A DNA stretch of 64,000 nt, from assembly GCF_026213295.1 (NCBI RefSeq), contig NC_079414.1, positions 4,457,848 through 4,521,847 of the forward strand. Reading direction: 5' to 3'. Below the pieces are notes generated by a model. That model was not told where the DNA came from, did no database searches, and saw only the letters and a list, made by a program, of their open reading frames with translations. Positions 1 to 39,686 of this stretch are shown here, in pieces. Position 1 is the stretch's first letter. Each line of letters begins with the position of its first letter. The stretch comes from Gadus chalcogrammus (taxonomy: Eukaryota; Chordata; Actinopteri; Gadiformes; Gadidae). Made by a program: the position numbers and the translations under genes.

Positions 1-73
<73 letters not shown>

Positions 74-84
74 GTGTGTGTGTG
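1..84. repeat. (TG)n microsatellite
   Basis: An almost pure TG array begins the window and continues beyond its left edge. Confidence 0.97.
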
Positions 85-1696
<1,612 letters not shown>

Positions 1697-1985
1697 AATC
1701 TATGAGACCAATCACAAACCCAGAGACATTGTTTCTAGTAGTTATTTGGTGTTTCTGTATTATAAACTATTTGGTAAATTGTTGACTGAGCATTTTCTTT
1801 GTACTTTTTGGTCTTTTCACAGTATTCAGCGTGTGAGTTTCTTTGGCATTTTGTCTTTCACTATATTGGCTTAGCTACCTACAAGTCTGTGTGTGTGTTT
1901 GTTTGTGCATGCATGTGCTTATTGTCAATCTGTTTATGTAAACTCTGATGCTTGCTTGTGTCCTATTTGATGTCCCAGTCTAATA

Positions 1986-1990
<5 letters not shown>

Positions 1991-2031
<41 letters not shown>

Positions 2032-2224
2032 CCACGGTCTGCGGGAATACTCGAATCTGATTGGATGCAGGGTGTGCATTAACTCCTGATATACGGACAC
2101 CTGGACAAGTAGTTCCGTCAAATTGTCTGTTTACCGTATATATATATATACAGTATATATATATATATATTATATATGTAAGGGATAATGCCCGACGACA
2201 ATTTGACGGAACTACTTGTCCAGG
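1991..2224. repeat. AT arrays with a perfect 28-bp inverted repeat
   Basis: A (TA)n tract at 1991-2027 is followed by an element end starting ACCACGGTCTGCGGGAATAC (related sequence at about 44,170). Arms at 2100-2127 and 2197-2224 are perfect inverted complements (28 bp) around a (TA)n spacer, which makes a cruciform-prone MITE-like structure. Confidence 0.75.
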
Positions 2225-2460
2225 TATACTTTATTTATATAGCACTTTTCATACACAAGGCAGACTCAAAGTGCTTCACATATAAACATTGTCATACAAT
2301 TAAATAAAATAATAGGTAAGTAAAAGAAAAACATATGCAAAAAATAGAAGTTAAGGCATTTTAGTATTAAAATAGAAAATAAAGGCAAAGTTAAAAAAGC
2401 TTTTTTAGAAAGTGCAATGTATTTAAGATTTAGCAGAAAGCTATAGCAAACATAAAAGTC
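2225..2460 (-). mobile_element. Probable non-LTR retrotransposon (LINE) 3' end
   Basis: It starts with TTTATTTATATAGCACTTTT and CATACACAAGGCAGACTCAAAGTGCTTCACAT, a motif common at teleost LINE 3' ends. The complement of its core recurs at about 27,590-27,665. The clade is not determined. Confidence 0.5.
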
Positions 2461-3483
2461 TTCAAGGTGATTTATTTGGACATAATGCTATCCAACCCAG
2501 TCGCCAAGAAAAAACGTCAGTGGTGTACGTTTCCATGAACACTGGATACGTAGCATTTCAACGTAAAAAATAGCGTGTTATACCTACGGTATCCACGTGT
2601 GCCGCTGTGGAGGCGGGTTTCGGGGTTTGGGTTTCACGGCTTTCGCGGCAAATTGTGGACACGATTGTTTAGGGGGGGGGGGAGACTGTTGTTGACCGGG
2701 GAGGGGGGGGGGGGGGGGAGACACGTTTGTTGAGGGGGGGGGACACGTTTGTTGAGGGGGGGGGAGACACGTTTGTAGGGGGGGGGCACGCTCGACAACG
2801 AGAGTTGGTTTTTATTGAACGCTCGACAACGAGAGTTGTTTTTTATTGAACGAGACTTCAACACGGAACAGCTGCTCGAAACGATGGTCACGTCACTCTC
2901 GGTGACGGTGTCGACAATAATGAACACACGAACAATGTTAATAGAACAACACACAACCACATAACATCCCGAACCCATTAACCCCACTTAATCCTAACAA
3001 CAAAACAAGTTAACAAAAGCCCCATTTGTCAACTGAGAACCCCAATTCCAAGAATCCCCCGCGGCTCCGGAACACGGCGTAGCTTATATTAATCTTTATT
3101 ATCTGAATGGGAAATGCAATATTTTAGGACAGATACACCATTAAACGCGTTTCTAATGACATTTCTAGCGAGAAATGTACATTTTCCTTACATAATCTTC
3201 AGTCAGTGAATGTGTATGATCGTTAGTTTTATAGTTATTAGGAGTTGATCGGCTCGCTCGCATGTTTCAACGACGTCAGGTTGGTTTCGCTAAACTAGCA
3301 GCTCACGTGCTTCCTGCGTTTGTGTTATTAAACTGTTACTTTATGTAACTTTTAATGATATCATCTTGTTAGAAACACGTATATCTGAGAGCCAACCCAG
3401 TCGCCAAAATCATACCTACGTTGACAGTGTACGTTTCGTGAACACTGGATTACGTCGCATTTCAACATAAAATAGCGTGTTAT

Positions 3484-3598
3484 ACACACACACACACGCA
3501 CACACACGCACGCACAGACACACAGACACAGACACACACACACACACACACACACATACACACACACGCACACACACACACACGCACACACGCACACG
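3484..3598. repeat. Interrupted (AC)n array, left arm of foldback
   Basis: An AC array with GC and AG interruptions. It is the inverted counterpart of the longer TG array at 4,991-5,197, so the arms have diverged in repeat number. Confidence 0.9.
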
Positions 3599-4990
3599 GT
3601 GCATTTCGCTGCTAAAATAACAACAAAAAAATATTCCCTCAAATATTATTACTTTCAAAACGTTGGCCAAAATGGCCAATAATATATATTTTTTTTGGGA
3701 TGATTCTAGGACATTTTGGGTGGATTTTGAACGGTATGTGGGGGGCACGTTTTTTGCAGGACCTGGCAACCCTGTGCTGTTGCCCGAGATCTGGATCCAC
3801 TGGATCCAGACGGCACCACAGCGTGGTGCCGTCTCCTTTTGACCCCAGACTTCTGGGGGAATAGCTGAATCAATTCATTAGTCAATCAGAAGCATGTAAA
3901 TATCTTTCCGGTGGGGTAAGAGGACGAACAAGGTGTCCTTCAACATCTACGCTTCCAGGCGATTGCACATGAGCATATTCGAACATGTTTAATGGTAGTA
4001 ATTAGCTGTCGAAATTGAAGGCCTTAATCAATACTGAGCAGCTATTGATTTGCTTCCCGATAAAGATTTGTCACAAATGACATGTTATTTAGCATCTACG
4101 CGTTGAGCTGAGTCCAATGACACCAAGAACGACACTCTAGCTAATGGTAACATGTATTTTACATGGTACACCTAGGTCTAGGACATGATCTCGGTGTAGC
4201 AAGAGGCCGAGCTTGATCTCATTGGACTCAGCTTAACGTGTAGATGCTAATTAACATGTAATTTGTCAAAAATCTCCATCGGGAAGCAAATCTATAGCTG
4301 GTCATTATTGATAAAGGCCTCCAAAATCGACAGCTAATTACTACCCCGAAACATATTCAAATATGATCATGTGTGGCACTGTTGCAATCGTCTCGAAACG
4401 TAGATGTCAAAGGACACCTTGTTTGCTCTGTTGCACCACCGGGAACATATTTTCATACTTCTAATGGATTGATTCATATTTTAAGGTTCTCGGAGTGAGA
4501 CTTTAAGTGGCTGCAGCAGAAGTGTTGAGACGAAAGATGATATCAAGAGATTTATAGAATATTCCCATTCACATTATGATTCTTCGTCGTAACATCCGAC
4601 CAAACATCCTTCACATTCACAGAGCGAAGATTATGAAAGTCCAGGCTCAGCAAGTGCTCCATCTCGTTGCACCTGCACCCAGCGGCTCGCTTGCAAGATT
4701 TTGGCCTGAATCGACTAATGAATTGATTCAGCTATTCCCCCAGAAGTCTGGGGTCAAAAGGTCAAAAGGAGACGGCACCACGCCGGGGTGGATCCAGATC
4801 TCGGGCAACAGCGCAGGGTTGCCAGGTCCTGCAAAAAACGTGCCCCCCACACACCGTTCAAAATCCACCCAAAATGTCCTAGAAGCATCCCAAAAAAAAA
4901 AGATATTATTGGCCATTTTGGCCAACGTTTTGAAAGTAATAATATTTGAGGGAATATTTTTTTGTTGTTGTTTTAGCAGCGAAATGCACC

Positions 4991-5006
4991 GTGTGCGTGT
5001 GTGCGT

Positions 5007-5103
<97 letters not shown>

Positions 5104-5197
5104 TGTGTGTCTGTGTGTCTGTGCGTGCGTGCGTGTGTGTGCTTGTGTGTGCTTGTGTGTGTGTGTCTGTGCATGTGCGTGCGTGTGTGTGTGTGTA
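4991..5197. repeat. (TG)n array, right arm of foldback
   Basis: Long TG array with TC and GC interruptions in the right arm, followed by the shared ATAACACGCTATTTTATG motif. Confidence 0.95.
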
Positions 5198-6544
5198 TAA
5201 CACGCTATTTTATGTTGAAATGCGACGTAATCCAGTGTTCACGAAACGTACACTGTCAACGTAGGTATGTTTTTGGCGACTGGGTTGGCTCTCAGATATA
5301 CGTGTTTCTAACAAGATGATATCATTAAAAGTTACATAAAGTAACAGTTTAATAACACAAACGCAGGAAGCACGTGAGCTGCTAGTTTAGCGAAAGCAAC
5401 CTGACGTCGTTGAAACATGCGAGCGAGCCGATCAACTCCTAATAACTATAAAACTAAAGATCAGACACAATCACTGACTGAAGATTATGCAATTAAAAAG
5501 TATATTTCTCGCTAGAAATGTTATTAGAAACACGTTTAACGGTGAATCGGTCCTAAAATATTGCATTTCCCATTCAGATAATAAAGATTAATAAAGACCA
5601 TACACATTCACTGACTGAAGATTATGTAAGGAAAATGTACATTTCTCGCTAGAAATGTCATTAGAAACGCGTTTAATGGTGTATCTGTCCTAAAATATTG
5701 CATTTCCCATTCAGATAATAAAGATTAATATGAGCTACGCCGTGTTCCGGAGCCGCGGGGGATTCTGGGAATTGGGGTTCTCAGTTAACAAATGGGGCTT
5801 TTGTTAACTTGTTTTGTTGTTAGGATTAAGTGGGGTTAATGGGTTCGGGATGTTATGTGGTTGTGTGTTGTTCTATTAACATTGTCCGTGTGTTCATTAT
5901 TGTCGACACCGTCACCGAGAGTGACGTGACCATCGTTTCGCGCAGCTGTTCCGTGTTGAAGTCTCGTTCAATAAAAACCAACTCTCGTTGTCGAGCGTTC
6001 AATAAAAAACAACTCTCGTTGTCGAGCGTGCCCCCCCCCTACAAACGTGTCTCCCCCCCCCTCAACAAACGTGTCCCCCCCCCCCCCTTCAACTAACGTG
6101 TCGTCGTCGTCGTCGTCGTCGTCGTCCCCCCCCCCCCCACAATCGTGTGTCGTCGTCCCCCCTCAACAAACGTGTCTCCCCCCCCCCCCCCCCTCCCCGG
6201 TCAACAACAGTCTCCCCCCCCCCTTAAACAATCGTGTCCACAATTTACCGCGAAAGCCGTGAAACCCAAACCCCGAAATCCGCCTCCACAGCGGCACACG
6301 TGGATACTGTAGGTATAACACGCTATTTTTTACGTTGAAATGCTACGTATCCAGTGTTCATGGAAACGTACACCACTGACGTTTTTTCTTGGCGACTGGG
6401 TTGTGCTATCTTACCTTGTTCCACGGTGTTCTCACCTGGACAGAACACCTGAACAGGGTTAACAACATGGGGTGCTCAACATGGGGTGCTCACCCTGTCT
6501 GATATTAGTGAGAGAGGGCGGGACTTCCTGGCAAACTGTGGAGG

Positions 6545-6820
6545 GAGTGATATCCGGTTCAGTTCCATGGGTTAAGTGGTGATAGGCAGGAGTGAGGGAG
6601 GGTCTTCTAATAGAGCGTTATCCGGTTCAGTTCCATGGGTTTAGTGCTGATAGACAGGAGAAAGGGAGGGTCTTCTAGAGAACGATATCCGGTTCAGTTC
6701 CATGGGATTAATGGTGATAGACAGGAGAGAAAGTGGGTCTTCTAATAGAGAGTTATCCGGTTCAGTTCCATGGGTTTAGTGGTGATAGACAGGAGAATGG
6801 GAGGGTCTTCTAGCGAGAGA
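6545..6820. repeat. Minisatellite, about 4 copies of a 70-75-bp unit
   Basis: The block ATCCGGTTCAGTTCCATGGG recurs four times, each followed by GATAG(A/G)CAGGAG and GGGTCTTCTA. Confidence 0.9.
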
Positions 6821-7608
6821 TAGAACAATATCTGCTACAGTTATTCATTCCGGTATTTAGTCTCCATGTCTTTGCTGGCCTTTCTGAGTTGAGTCTTTGG
6901 TTACTTAGTGATGATATGCAATAATCTTTCTGCCATTGGCAACTGAAAGTACAAAATCAATGTTCATACATCGATTTTGATAATACATTACTACGAGTTG
7001 TTGTCTTGTTACAAGAATATCTTTAAGAAGCGTTGAAAAAGGGTCTAAACTGTAAATAGGGAGAGAGGCCTTACTGGAAGCGGTGAGAGTTAACTAAATT
7101 CATATTGAATATAATAACTTAGAATTATCTACAGAATATATAAACATTACATTGATTCATTGTTATTATACAATAATACAACACAATGTGTACAATGCAT
7201 CTATAATATTATGTTCAAACTTATTTATAGTGTTTCACTGCAGCTACAGAGCTTGTTCATCTCAATGACCCCAATACTTTAAGAGTGGAGCAGCATAGGA
7301 GTGTGGTTGGTACTAAGGGTGTTTTGGTCGTTAATTAATCTTGAACTGATCGGTCATTATGGGGAGACATTTTCGTGTTTGAAAATGATGCAGCTTTTAC
7401 ATGCGGGACGGAGCTAAACAAGGGTTTGATTAGCCTGGTTTACGTTGATTTGATGAGGATTTTAAGGCACCGTACAACGTATTTCAAAAGGTACTGCGAT
7501 GCATTCTGTGTTAAAACCCTATTGGCTTTGTTCAAAGTGTAAACCCCCATTGGGTTGAGGGGATATGAGAGCGTGAGGATCCAGAGATGATGATTGTCCC
7601 CCCCACAG
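6821..7608. other. vegfc: No gene seen; sequence before vegfc exon 2
   Basis: AT-rich intron-like DNA ending in the exon 2 acceptor. No signal-peptide exon is visible in it. Confidence 0.5.
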
Positions 7609-33367
<25,759 letters not shown>

Positions 33368-34090
33368 GAGACCCCCAGACCCTCCCTATACACCTGCTAC
33401 TCTTCCTCTTTACCGCAGCCTAATCAGGAACCCAAACCATTTGCTTAGCCAATCACACCTAAGCACCCCAGCCCCGCTCGGTCCAAAAACAGCAGAAAAT
33501 GAAAACGAAAAAGTAGGACTTTTTAGTTTTGTTGAGATCCCTTTGAACACGACTGTGTGTGCTGACGGATCAGGATGATAGGGTGTTGGGGGAGTAACTT
33601 TGGATGAGTGAAAGTCAGAAGGAGCAGGGTCCATGTGGTGGTTTGGTGCGGGTCTTAGTCTCACAGACATTTGCGTGGGAGTGCCCCCCAGAGACCACCA
33701 GCAGGCCGGCGGACCCATCGGGCCTTTTTAGATTTGTTCATATTGTCTGAATATCAAAGTATTGAAGTTTAAAATATTTCCATTTTTTTTATGAATGCCG
33801 TATTATTCTTAAGTCAGATATTGATTATATAATTTATTACAATTTCTTGTTTTCAACCTCTTTGTTTATGTGCCATTTTTAGCATGACAATACACTGTGA
33901 TCAATATGTTGGAACGTTTAAAGTATATGTTGTCAAATAAACAATACGTGTGTATATTGTTAAATTATTCGATGGCTTTATCGTGTAACCATTACATGAA
34001 GATTGAGACATGATGACATATATACTTCATAAAGCCAATGCTCCCAGACCGAGGCTACAGATTATACAATAAAGAAGAAAGTATTTTTTT
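33368..34090 (+). other. vegfc: vegfc 3' UTR and probable polyadenylation region
   Basis: Non-coding and AT-rich after about 33,730. AATAAA hexamers occur at 33936-33941, followed by GT-rich sequence (a good poly(A) site), and at 34068-34073. The transcript most likely ends near 33,960 or 34,090; which is used cannot be decided from sequence alone. Confidence 0.6.
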
Positions 34091-34320
34091 TTCCTATTAT
34101 TTTAGAATTCATCAGCGACTCAATTTCAACAAATAAAAAAGTCACTCAGAACGGGAATCAAGCACAGTTCGAGATAACTTTGGAGTGATTGAAATTTATT
34201 CCCAGAACAGTCTGGCAGGCGAAACAGAGTCCAGGTACAGGCAGGGTTCGTGGACAGGCCGGCAGACAGGTACAAGCAGACAGGTACAGGCAGATAATCC
34301 AGAAACGACAGGCCAAAGAC

Positions 34321-35585
34321 CAGGGCCGTGCAGAGACCCTTTGAGGGGCAGGGGCTCAAATTCAAAAAAGGGCACATGTTTGTTCATGAACTCATCAGAA
34401 GTGGTTTGGTGTTGATATCTATAAAAACAATTAAGCTATTACAAAATAAAAGCCTTGAATATGAATTAGCCTAACTATACACAATGTATACGTATGACTT
34501 TAATTTTTTTTTTTAATGTTTTTCTATTAAACACAGGGTGTTGGGAACTCCACAATGAGTTTATGAACACATCAGAAGTGGTTTGGTGTTGATATCTATA
34601 AGAACAAGTGAGCTATTAAAAATAAAGCCTTAAATATGGATGCAATGCATGCACTGAAAACTTTTGCATTTTTTAAAAACAATTAAAAGTTTTTCTTTAA
34701 AACAAGGGGTAGTGGGGACTACAAAACGAGTACATAAACACATGAGAAGTGGTTTGATGTTGATAGGAATAATTTCAAGTGAGTTATTAAGAATTAAAAA
34801 AATGATGTTGCACTTTTTTGACGGACCCTAAGCACTTGACGCTATTACAGATACAACCCCGGAAAATAGACGAATGTCGAATATAAAACCAATTTCACCC
34901 AGTTCTGCCAGAGAGACACTGAGACAGAGTAGACATGAAACGGATTTGGCCATGGCATGTGGCCAAGTAGTCACTACAGAGTATACAGATTAAATATAAC
35001 GATGTATGCTTTCCCTTTGCAATTTCAAAAGGTTTCCCAGATAGGTTAGCTGTATAGCTAGCTGGTAGGCTATAGAAAATAAACCGAGTGGTAGCCACTT
35101 TCACAGGTCAGTTAAAACGATGCTAGTTGAAAAGCTTTTGCTGGCAAACATAGGCCTATACTTCAAAATGACACTACAAAACGAGATAACTGTTACAGTT
35201 TATTTAGCATTATCAACTTTATGGTTTTGGAAACAACTGTCTGTGTCTGACTCTGTAGTGATCTTACCCTGCGTTGTACCGTCTCTTAAAACAACAAGCG
35301 CATCTTGCAGGCAGACAAATTGTGAAAGGTCACGTTGATAGCCTATGACGTCACCCAGCGGCAGCAGCGCACTGAGCGCCTGTAAACGAGGCTACAAAGT
35401 ACAAACTTTACTTCTGTGTCATTACTTTTAGACATTTTTATACTCGAATAATTGATTCACATGTTAATGTGTAATTTTACAAAGCATTGAAAATTTAAAC
35501 GACCACTCAAAAGGGCACTTTGGTCCTTCAGAGGGAAAAGGGCAGGGGCTCGGGCACCCATAGCCCCCCCCTCTGCACGTGCCTG
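34321..35585. mobile_element. Complete non-autonomous hAT element (1,265 bp) with 8-bp target duplication
   Basis: The left end CAGGGCCGTGCAGAGACCCT and the right end CCTCTGCACGTGCCTG are imperfect inverted repeats, with GGGGCAGGGGCTC subterminal copies on both sides. The exact 8-mer CCAAAGAC flanks both ends (34313-34320 and 35586-35593). Internally it is AT-rich, with three drifting copies of a GAAGTGGTTTGGTGTTGATA motif (34,395; 34,570; 34,745) and no transposase. It interrupts an older repeat whose halves lie at about 34,150-34,312 and 35,594-35,905. Confidence 0.9.
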
Positions 35586-35912
35586 CCAAAGACTTTGTCA
35601 CAAACAGGCAGGGTTCAGAACCGGAAAAACTTTAAACTTTTAAATCTCTCAACTAACAGATTCACACGTTGTGACGATCTGACAAAGGTAGGGTTCAACT
35701 CAAACTAATCTACACAAAATGAGAGACAGGTGAACAGAGAAAGTGGAGGGAAAGAACAAAGGCAGGAAGTTGCTCAAAAATGGGCGTGACCCAGGCACAT
35801 GACTAAAAACCTAAAAACACATGGCTAAAAACAAAGTCAGGAACTGTCAAAACTCGAACAGGTAGGGGGAGACAAAAACAACAGTCCAAGCGGCGGGAAC
35901 CCTGACACTACC

Positions 35913-35922
35913 GGTGTGTGTT

Positions 35923-35994
<72 letters not shown>
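35913..35994. repeat. (TG)n microsatellite
   Basis: TG array with TT and GC interruptions. The following 36,000-36,880 shows no gene. Confidence 0.95.
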
Positions 35995-35996
<2 letters not shown>

Positions 35997-36906
35997 CATG
36001 GATCAATCTTTGTCTGTAGTGTGGCCCAGGACACTGGTTTGGGTGCATGTGTGTGTGTGTATGTGTTTTTTTTGTGTGGATGTATTTAGCAATGTTTGGG
36101 AACATGTAATGTGCACCTGGAGGGAAAGACATATCAACATGTTGAAGTGGAAAGTAACGTGTTCCCTGTCACTGCTGGAGGTTATGGCAGATCAATGAAG
36201 GATGCACGGGTTCTGTGCATGAAGTGCAATGCAAATACCTATGTTTACATTCTTGTACAATCCGAACATCACCGACATGAACTATACTGTATGATGGGGG
36301 AACTGTGTGTGTGTTTGTGTGTGTCTGTAAACCATGAAACTGGAGACAGGCATCCAGGAAATAATAAAAGGAAGTCGAGCTCCTCAACAGTTCAACACCT
36401 CAAATTTTTTTTAAAGTTTTCAATGTCCTTGTTCAAGTTTCATCCCATGTCAAATATAGGCGTTGTATATCTTTTATTTCCGACTGGCTGCAGCCCAAAC
36501 ATAATTTCAAGGGCGATTAACACCCTATAGGAAAGCACAGTGTGCTGCGGTTGTTGTTCTCACTGGTAGAAATCGAATATTAGTTCATTTTACCTATAAC
36601 TGATACCAAATAACTGATAAGTTTCCGAATGATTACAGATGAAATGATCTCATAAAACAATACATTCTAAAAATAAAAATACATGAGGTGGGATGGTTAA
36701 AAACAATCAAATAACACGTTTTATATGGAAGTTTCCTGCATAAAGTTTGTCGGCCCTTGGTGCTGATGTCTAGTTTTTTGTTTTGTCAGGCTAGGAGCTA
36801 AATTTGGCTTTCCAACTTGTGCAACTTTATTAGTGAATTATCCACAGGGACCTTGGCCCCCAGCCTGTGTGCGTGTGTGCTGGTGTGTATGTTTGTGTAT
36901 GTGTGT

Positions 36907-39555
36907 TGTGGCAACCCCGATCGTCGGCGGCTGAGGTTTCCCGAGGAGATGGATCAAACAAGGCGTGGGTTAACGTTCGTTTATTTGGTTAACCACTTAT
37001 GCAAAAAAGGAACAAAGGAGTGAACTCAGGTTCTTCCGGGTCTGGGAATAAAGGGCGCCGCGCCGGGTCTGGTCCTGCTGCGGGGGGCGGGGTCTCGATC
37101 CCCTGCGTCTTCGGCGGCTTAAGGCGGCTGCATGCTTCAGGGTTGGTGTTACGTTGTTGCGCAAAATTTACTCAAAGCAATTCATGCTCCCTTTTAGGTT
37201 GCGCATGTTGCGCGTGTTGCCAAGCAATTTACCGCCAGAACAGTAGGTGGAGTAATATGTGGAGGAAAGTTTTTCGTTGAAGACGACCTCGAGAATGACG
37301 TCTTTGTCTGTGGGAGTCGTTGGTTTGTTTATGTGCCAGATCGTGTTCTCCCCATACACAGTGAATGATGGCAACAGACAGAGGAACAGGGGTGATGAAG
37401 TTGTTGATCATTGGGGTTGTATAAATGTGCATATCTCTCTACATTTTAAAACGACATAATGTGTTGGCAGCAAAGTTAACTTCACTTCAGGTTAATGCTT
37501 TTGTATATGAGCCTGCCGGGTGATACTCCAGACAGGAAGTAGTAACCAGACCAGCAAACCAATCACAGCCTTGCAGGCTGGGCGGCTCGCGTAAAAGCTT
37601 ACGTAAAAAATGACGCAAGTCTAGAAAAATCGCCCGACGCACGCAAGACGTGAGAAGTCGCGCAAGGGGGGCGCAAGGGCGCGCAAGGGCCTCTTGCGCT
37701 TGCGCTTACGCTTACGTAACCGAGCATAAACCAGCCTTCTGTTACGAAGCGCGAAGCTGCCCCTGCAACTCTGCACGTTAAATGCTGGTTTATGCTCGGT
37801 TACGTAAGCGTAAGCGCAAGCGCAAGAGGCCCTTGCGCGCCCTTGCGCCCCCCTTGCGCGACTTCTCACGTCTTGCGTGCGTCGGGCGATTTTTCTAGAC
37901 TTGCGTCATTTTGTACGTAAGCTTTTACGCGAGCCGCCCAGCCTGCAAGGCTGTGATTGGTTTGCTGGTCTGGTTACTACTTCCTGTCTGGAGTATCACC
38001 CGGCAGGCTCATATACAAAAGCATTAACCTGAAGTGAAGTTAACTTTGCTGCCAACACATTATGTCGTTTTAAAATGTAGAGAGATATGCACATTTATAC
38101 AACCCCAATGATCAACAACTTCATCACCCCTGTTCCTCTGTCTGTTGCCATCATTCACTGTGTATGGGGAGAACACGATCTGGCACATAAACAAACCAAC
38201 GACTCCCACAGACAAAGACGTCATTCTCGAGGTCGTCTTCAACGAAAAACTTTCCTCCACATATTACTCCACCTACTGTTCTGGCGGTAAATTGCTTGGC
38301 AACACGCGCAACACGCGCAACCTAAAAGGGAGCATGAATTGCTTTGAGTAAATTTTGCGCAACTACGTAACACCAACGCTGAAGCATGCAGCCGCCTAGA
38401 GACAGGGCAGAGCGCGAGCGCGCAGGGGGAATTTTATGAATGGTGAATGTTGGAGATAACTTCACCTGCTTAAAGTATTTTATTGCAGTTATACCCAACC
38501 GGTATTTGTGAAAAATAAACACAGAAGTGAAAGATCTGTCACAAGACGATTGATACGTATCCGTGCACATTTTTAAGTGGGTACACGCAAATCCTGGTGC
38601 GTTCCTAGTGGGTATACGGCGTATACCTGCGTATCACGTAGACCAATGGTTCAAGGCGGCTGCATGCTTCAGCGTTGGTGTTACGTTGTTGCGCAAAATT
38701 TACTCAAAGCAATTCATGCTCCCTTTTAGGTTGCGCGTGTTGCGCGTGTTGCCAAGCAATTTACCGCCAGAACAGTAGGTGGAGTAATATGTGGAGGAAA
38801 GTTTTTCGTTGAAGACGACCTCGAGAATGACGTCTTTGTCTGTGGGAGTCGTTGGTTTGTTTATGTGCCAGATCGTGTTCTCCCCATACACAGTGAATGA
38901 TGGCAACAGACAGAGGAACAGGGGTGATGAAGTTGTTGATCATTGGGGTTGTATAAATGTGCATATCTCTCTACATTTTAAAACGACATAATGTGTTGGC
39001 AGCAAAGTTAACTTCACTTCAGGTTAATGCTTTTGTATATGAGCCTGCCGGGTGATACTCCAGACAGGAAGTAGTAACCAGACCAGCAAACCAATCACAG
39101 CCTTGCAGGCTGGGCGGCTCGCGTAAAAGCTTACGTACAAAATGACGCAAGTCTAGAAAAATCGCCCGACGCACGCAAGACGTGAGAAGTCGCGCAAGGG
39201 GGGCGCAAGGGCGCGCAAGGGCCTCTTGCGCTTGCGCTTACGCTTACGTAACCGAGCATAAACCAGCCTTTAGTCCTGGGGGGAAGCGTATCGGCATTAG
39301 CGGGGGTTCGGGTAATCTCCACCCACTGCGTCTTTCCCGTTCGGTCGCGTTCTCCTGACTGGTGTCCACGCGGCCGTTAAGTCCCCTCCGCTGTCTTGCT
39401 CCGCCGGGTGCTCCGCATCTCCGTGATTGCGCGGGTGCGCTCGATGCTCCCTCCCGCATCGCTGCGCCGAGCGGCACATATCTCCCCCTGACTACCTGCC
39501 CGCGGAGAGGGCGCTGGCGGGGCTCGAACTCCTCCGTGGGATCGGGGTTGCCACA
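36907..39555. mobile_element. Probable solo LTR interrupted by a MITE array
   Basis: The ends TGTGGCAACCCCGAT and ATCGGGGTTGCCACA are perfect inverted 15-mers with the TG..CA form of LTRs. GTGTGT lies on both flanks, which suits a target duplication but is uninformative inside a TG repeat. Without the nested 2,148-bp insert the element would be about 500 bp (36,907-37,121 plus 39,273-39,555), a normal LTR size. No internal retroelement sequence adjoins it. A TIR transposon is the alternative reading. Confidence 0.6.
37122..39269. mobile_element. Composite of three 616-bp MITE copies (+,-,+) with TTA duplication
   Basis: Copy A 37,122-37,737 (+), copy B 37,783-38,397 (-) and copy C 38,654-39,269 (+) are nearly identical 615-616-bp units. 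They have imperfect terminal repeats (AGGCGGCTGCATGCTTC and AGGCTGGTTTATGCTCG) and a (GCGCAAGGG)n-like subterminal region. TTA lies directly outside copy A (37,119-37,121) and outside copy C (39,270-39,272), as expected if the whole 2,148 bp inserted as one PIF/Harbinger-like unit. The spacers (45 and 256 bp) are unrelated to the units. The repeated short open frames in the units are non-coding by-products. Confidence 0.75.
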
Positions 39556-39560
39556 GTGTG

Positions 39561-39614
39561 TGTGGGGGGGTGGGGGGGGGTTTGTGTGTGTGTCATACAA
39601 TTACACTAGGTGCG

Positions 39615-39686
<72 letters not shown>

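Larger units (their letters stand above)
2493..6403. mobile_element. 3.9-kb foldback (palindromic) DNA element with 7-bp target duplication
   Basis: The outer ends are inverted copies starting CAACCCAGTCGCCAAG. Both are flanked by the direct repeat TGCTATC (2486-2492 and 6404-6410). The arms match for most of their length: 2,493-3,850 pairs with about 4,735-6,403, and the core 3,850-4,735 is itself an imperfect palindrome centred near 4,180. The arms carry an AC/TG array (3,484-3,598 and 4,991-5,197) and G- or C-homopolymer stretches (2,670-2,800 and 6,028-6,230). No transposase is present. A reading frame starting MGLMGSGCYVV occurs in both arms but has no coding character. The superfamily is not clear. 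Confidence 0.8.

Noticed and set aside
2634..6096. Protein starting MGLMGSGCYVV in both foldback arms
   Set aside because: Present twice only because the arms are inverted copies; it runs into homopolymer-coded Pro/Ser and has no coding character.
37168..38906. A conserved 66-68-residue protein seen three times
   Set aside because: It follows from the three nearly identical MITE copies; both strands of the same stretch are open, which argues against coding.
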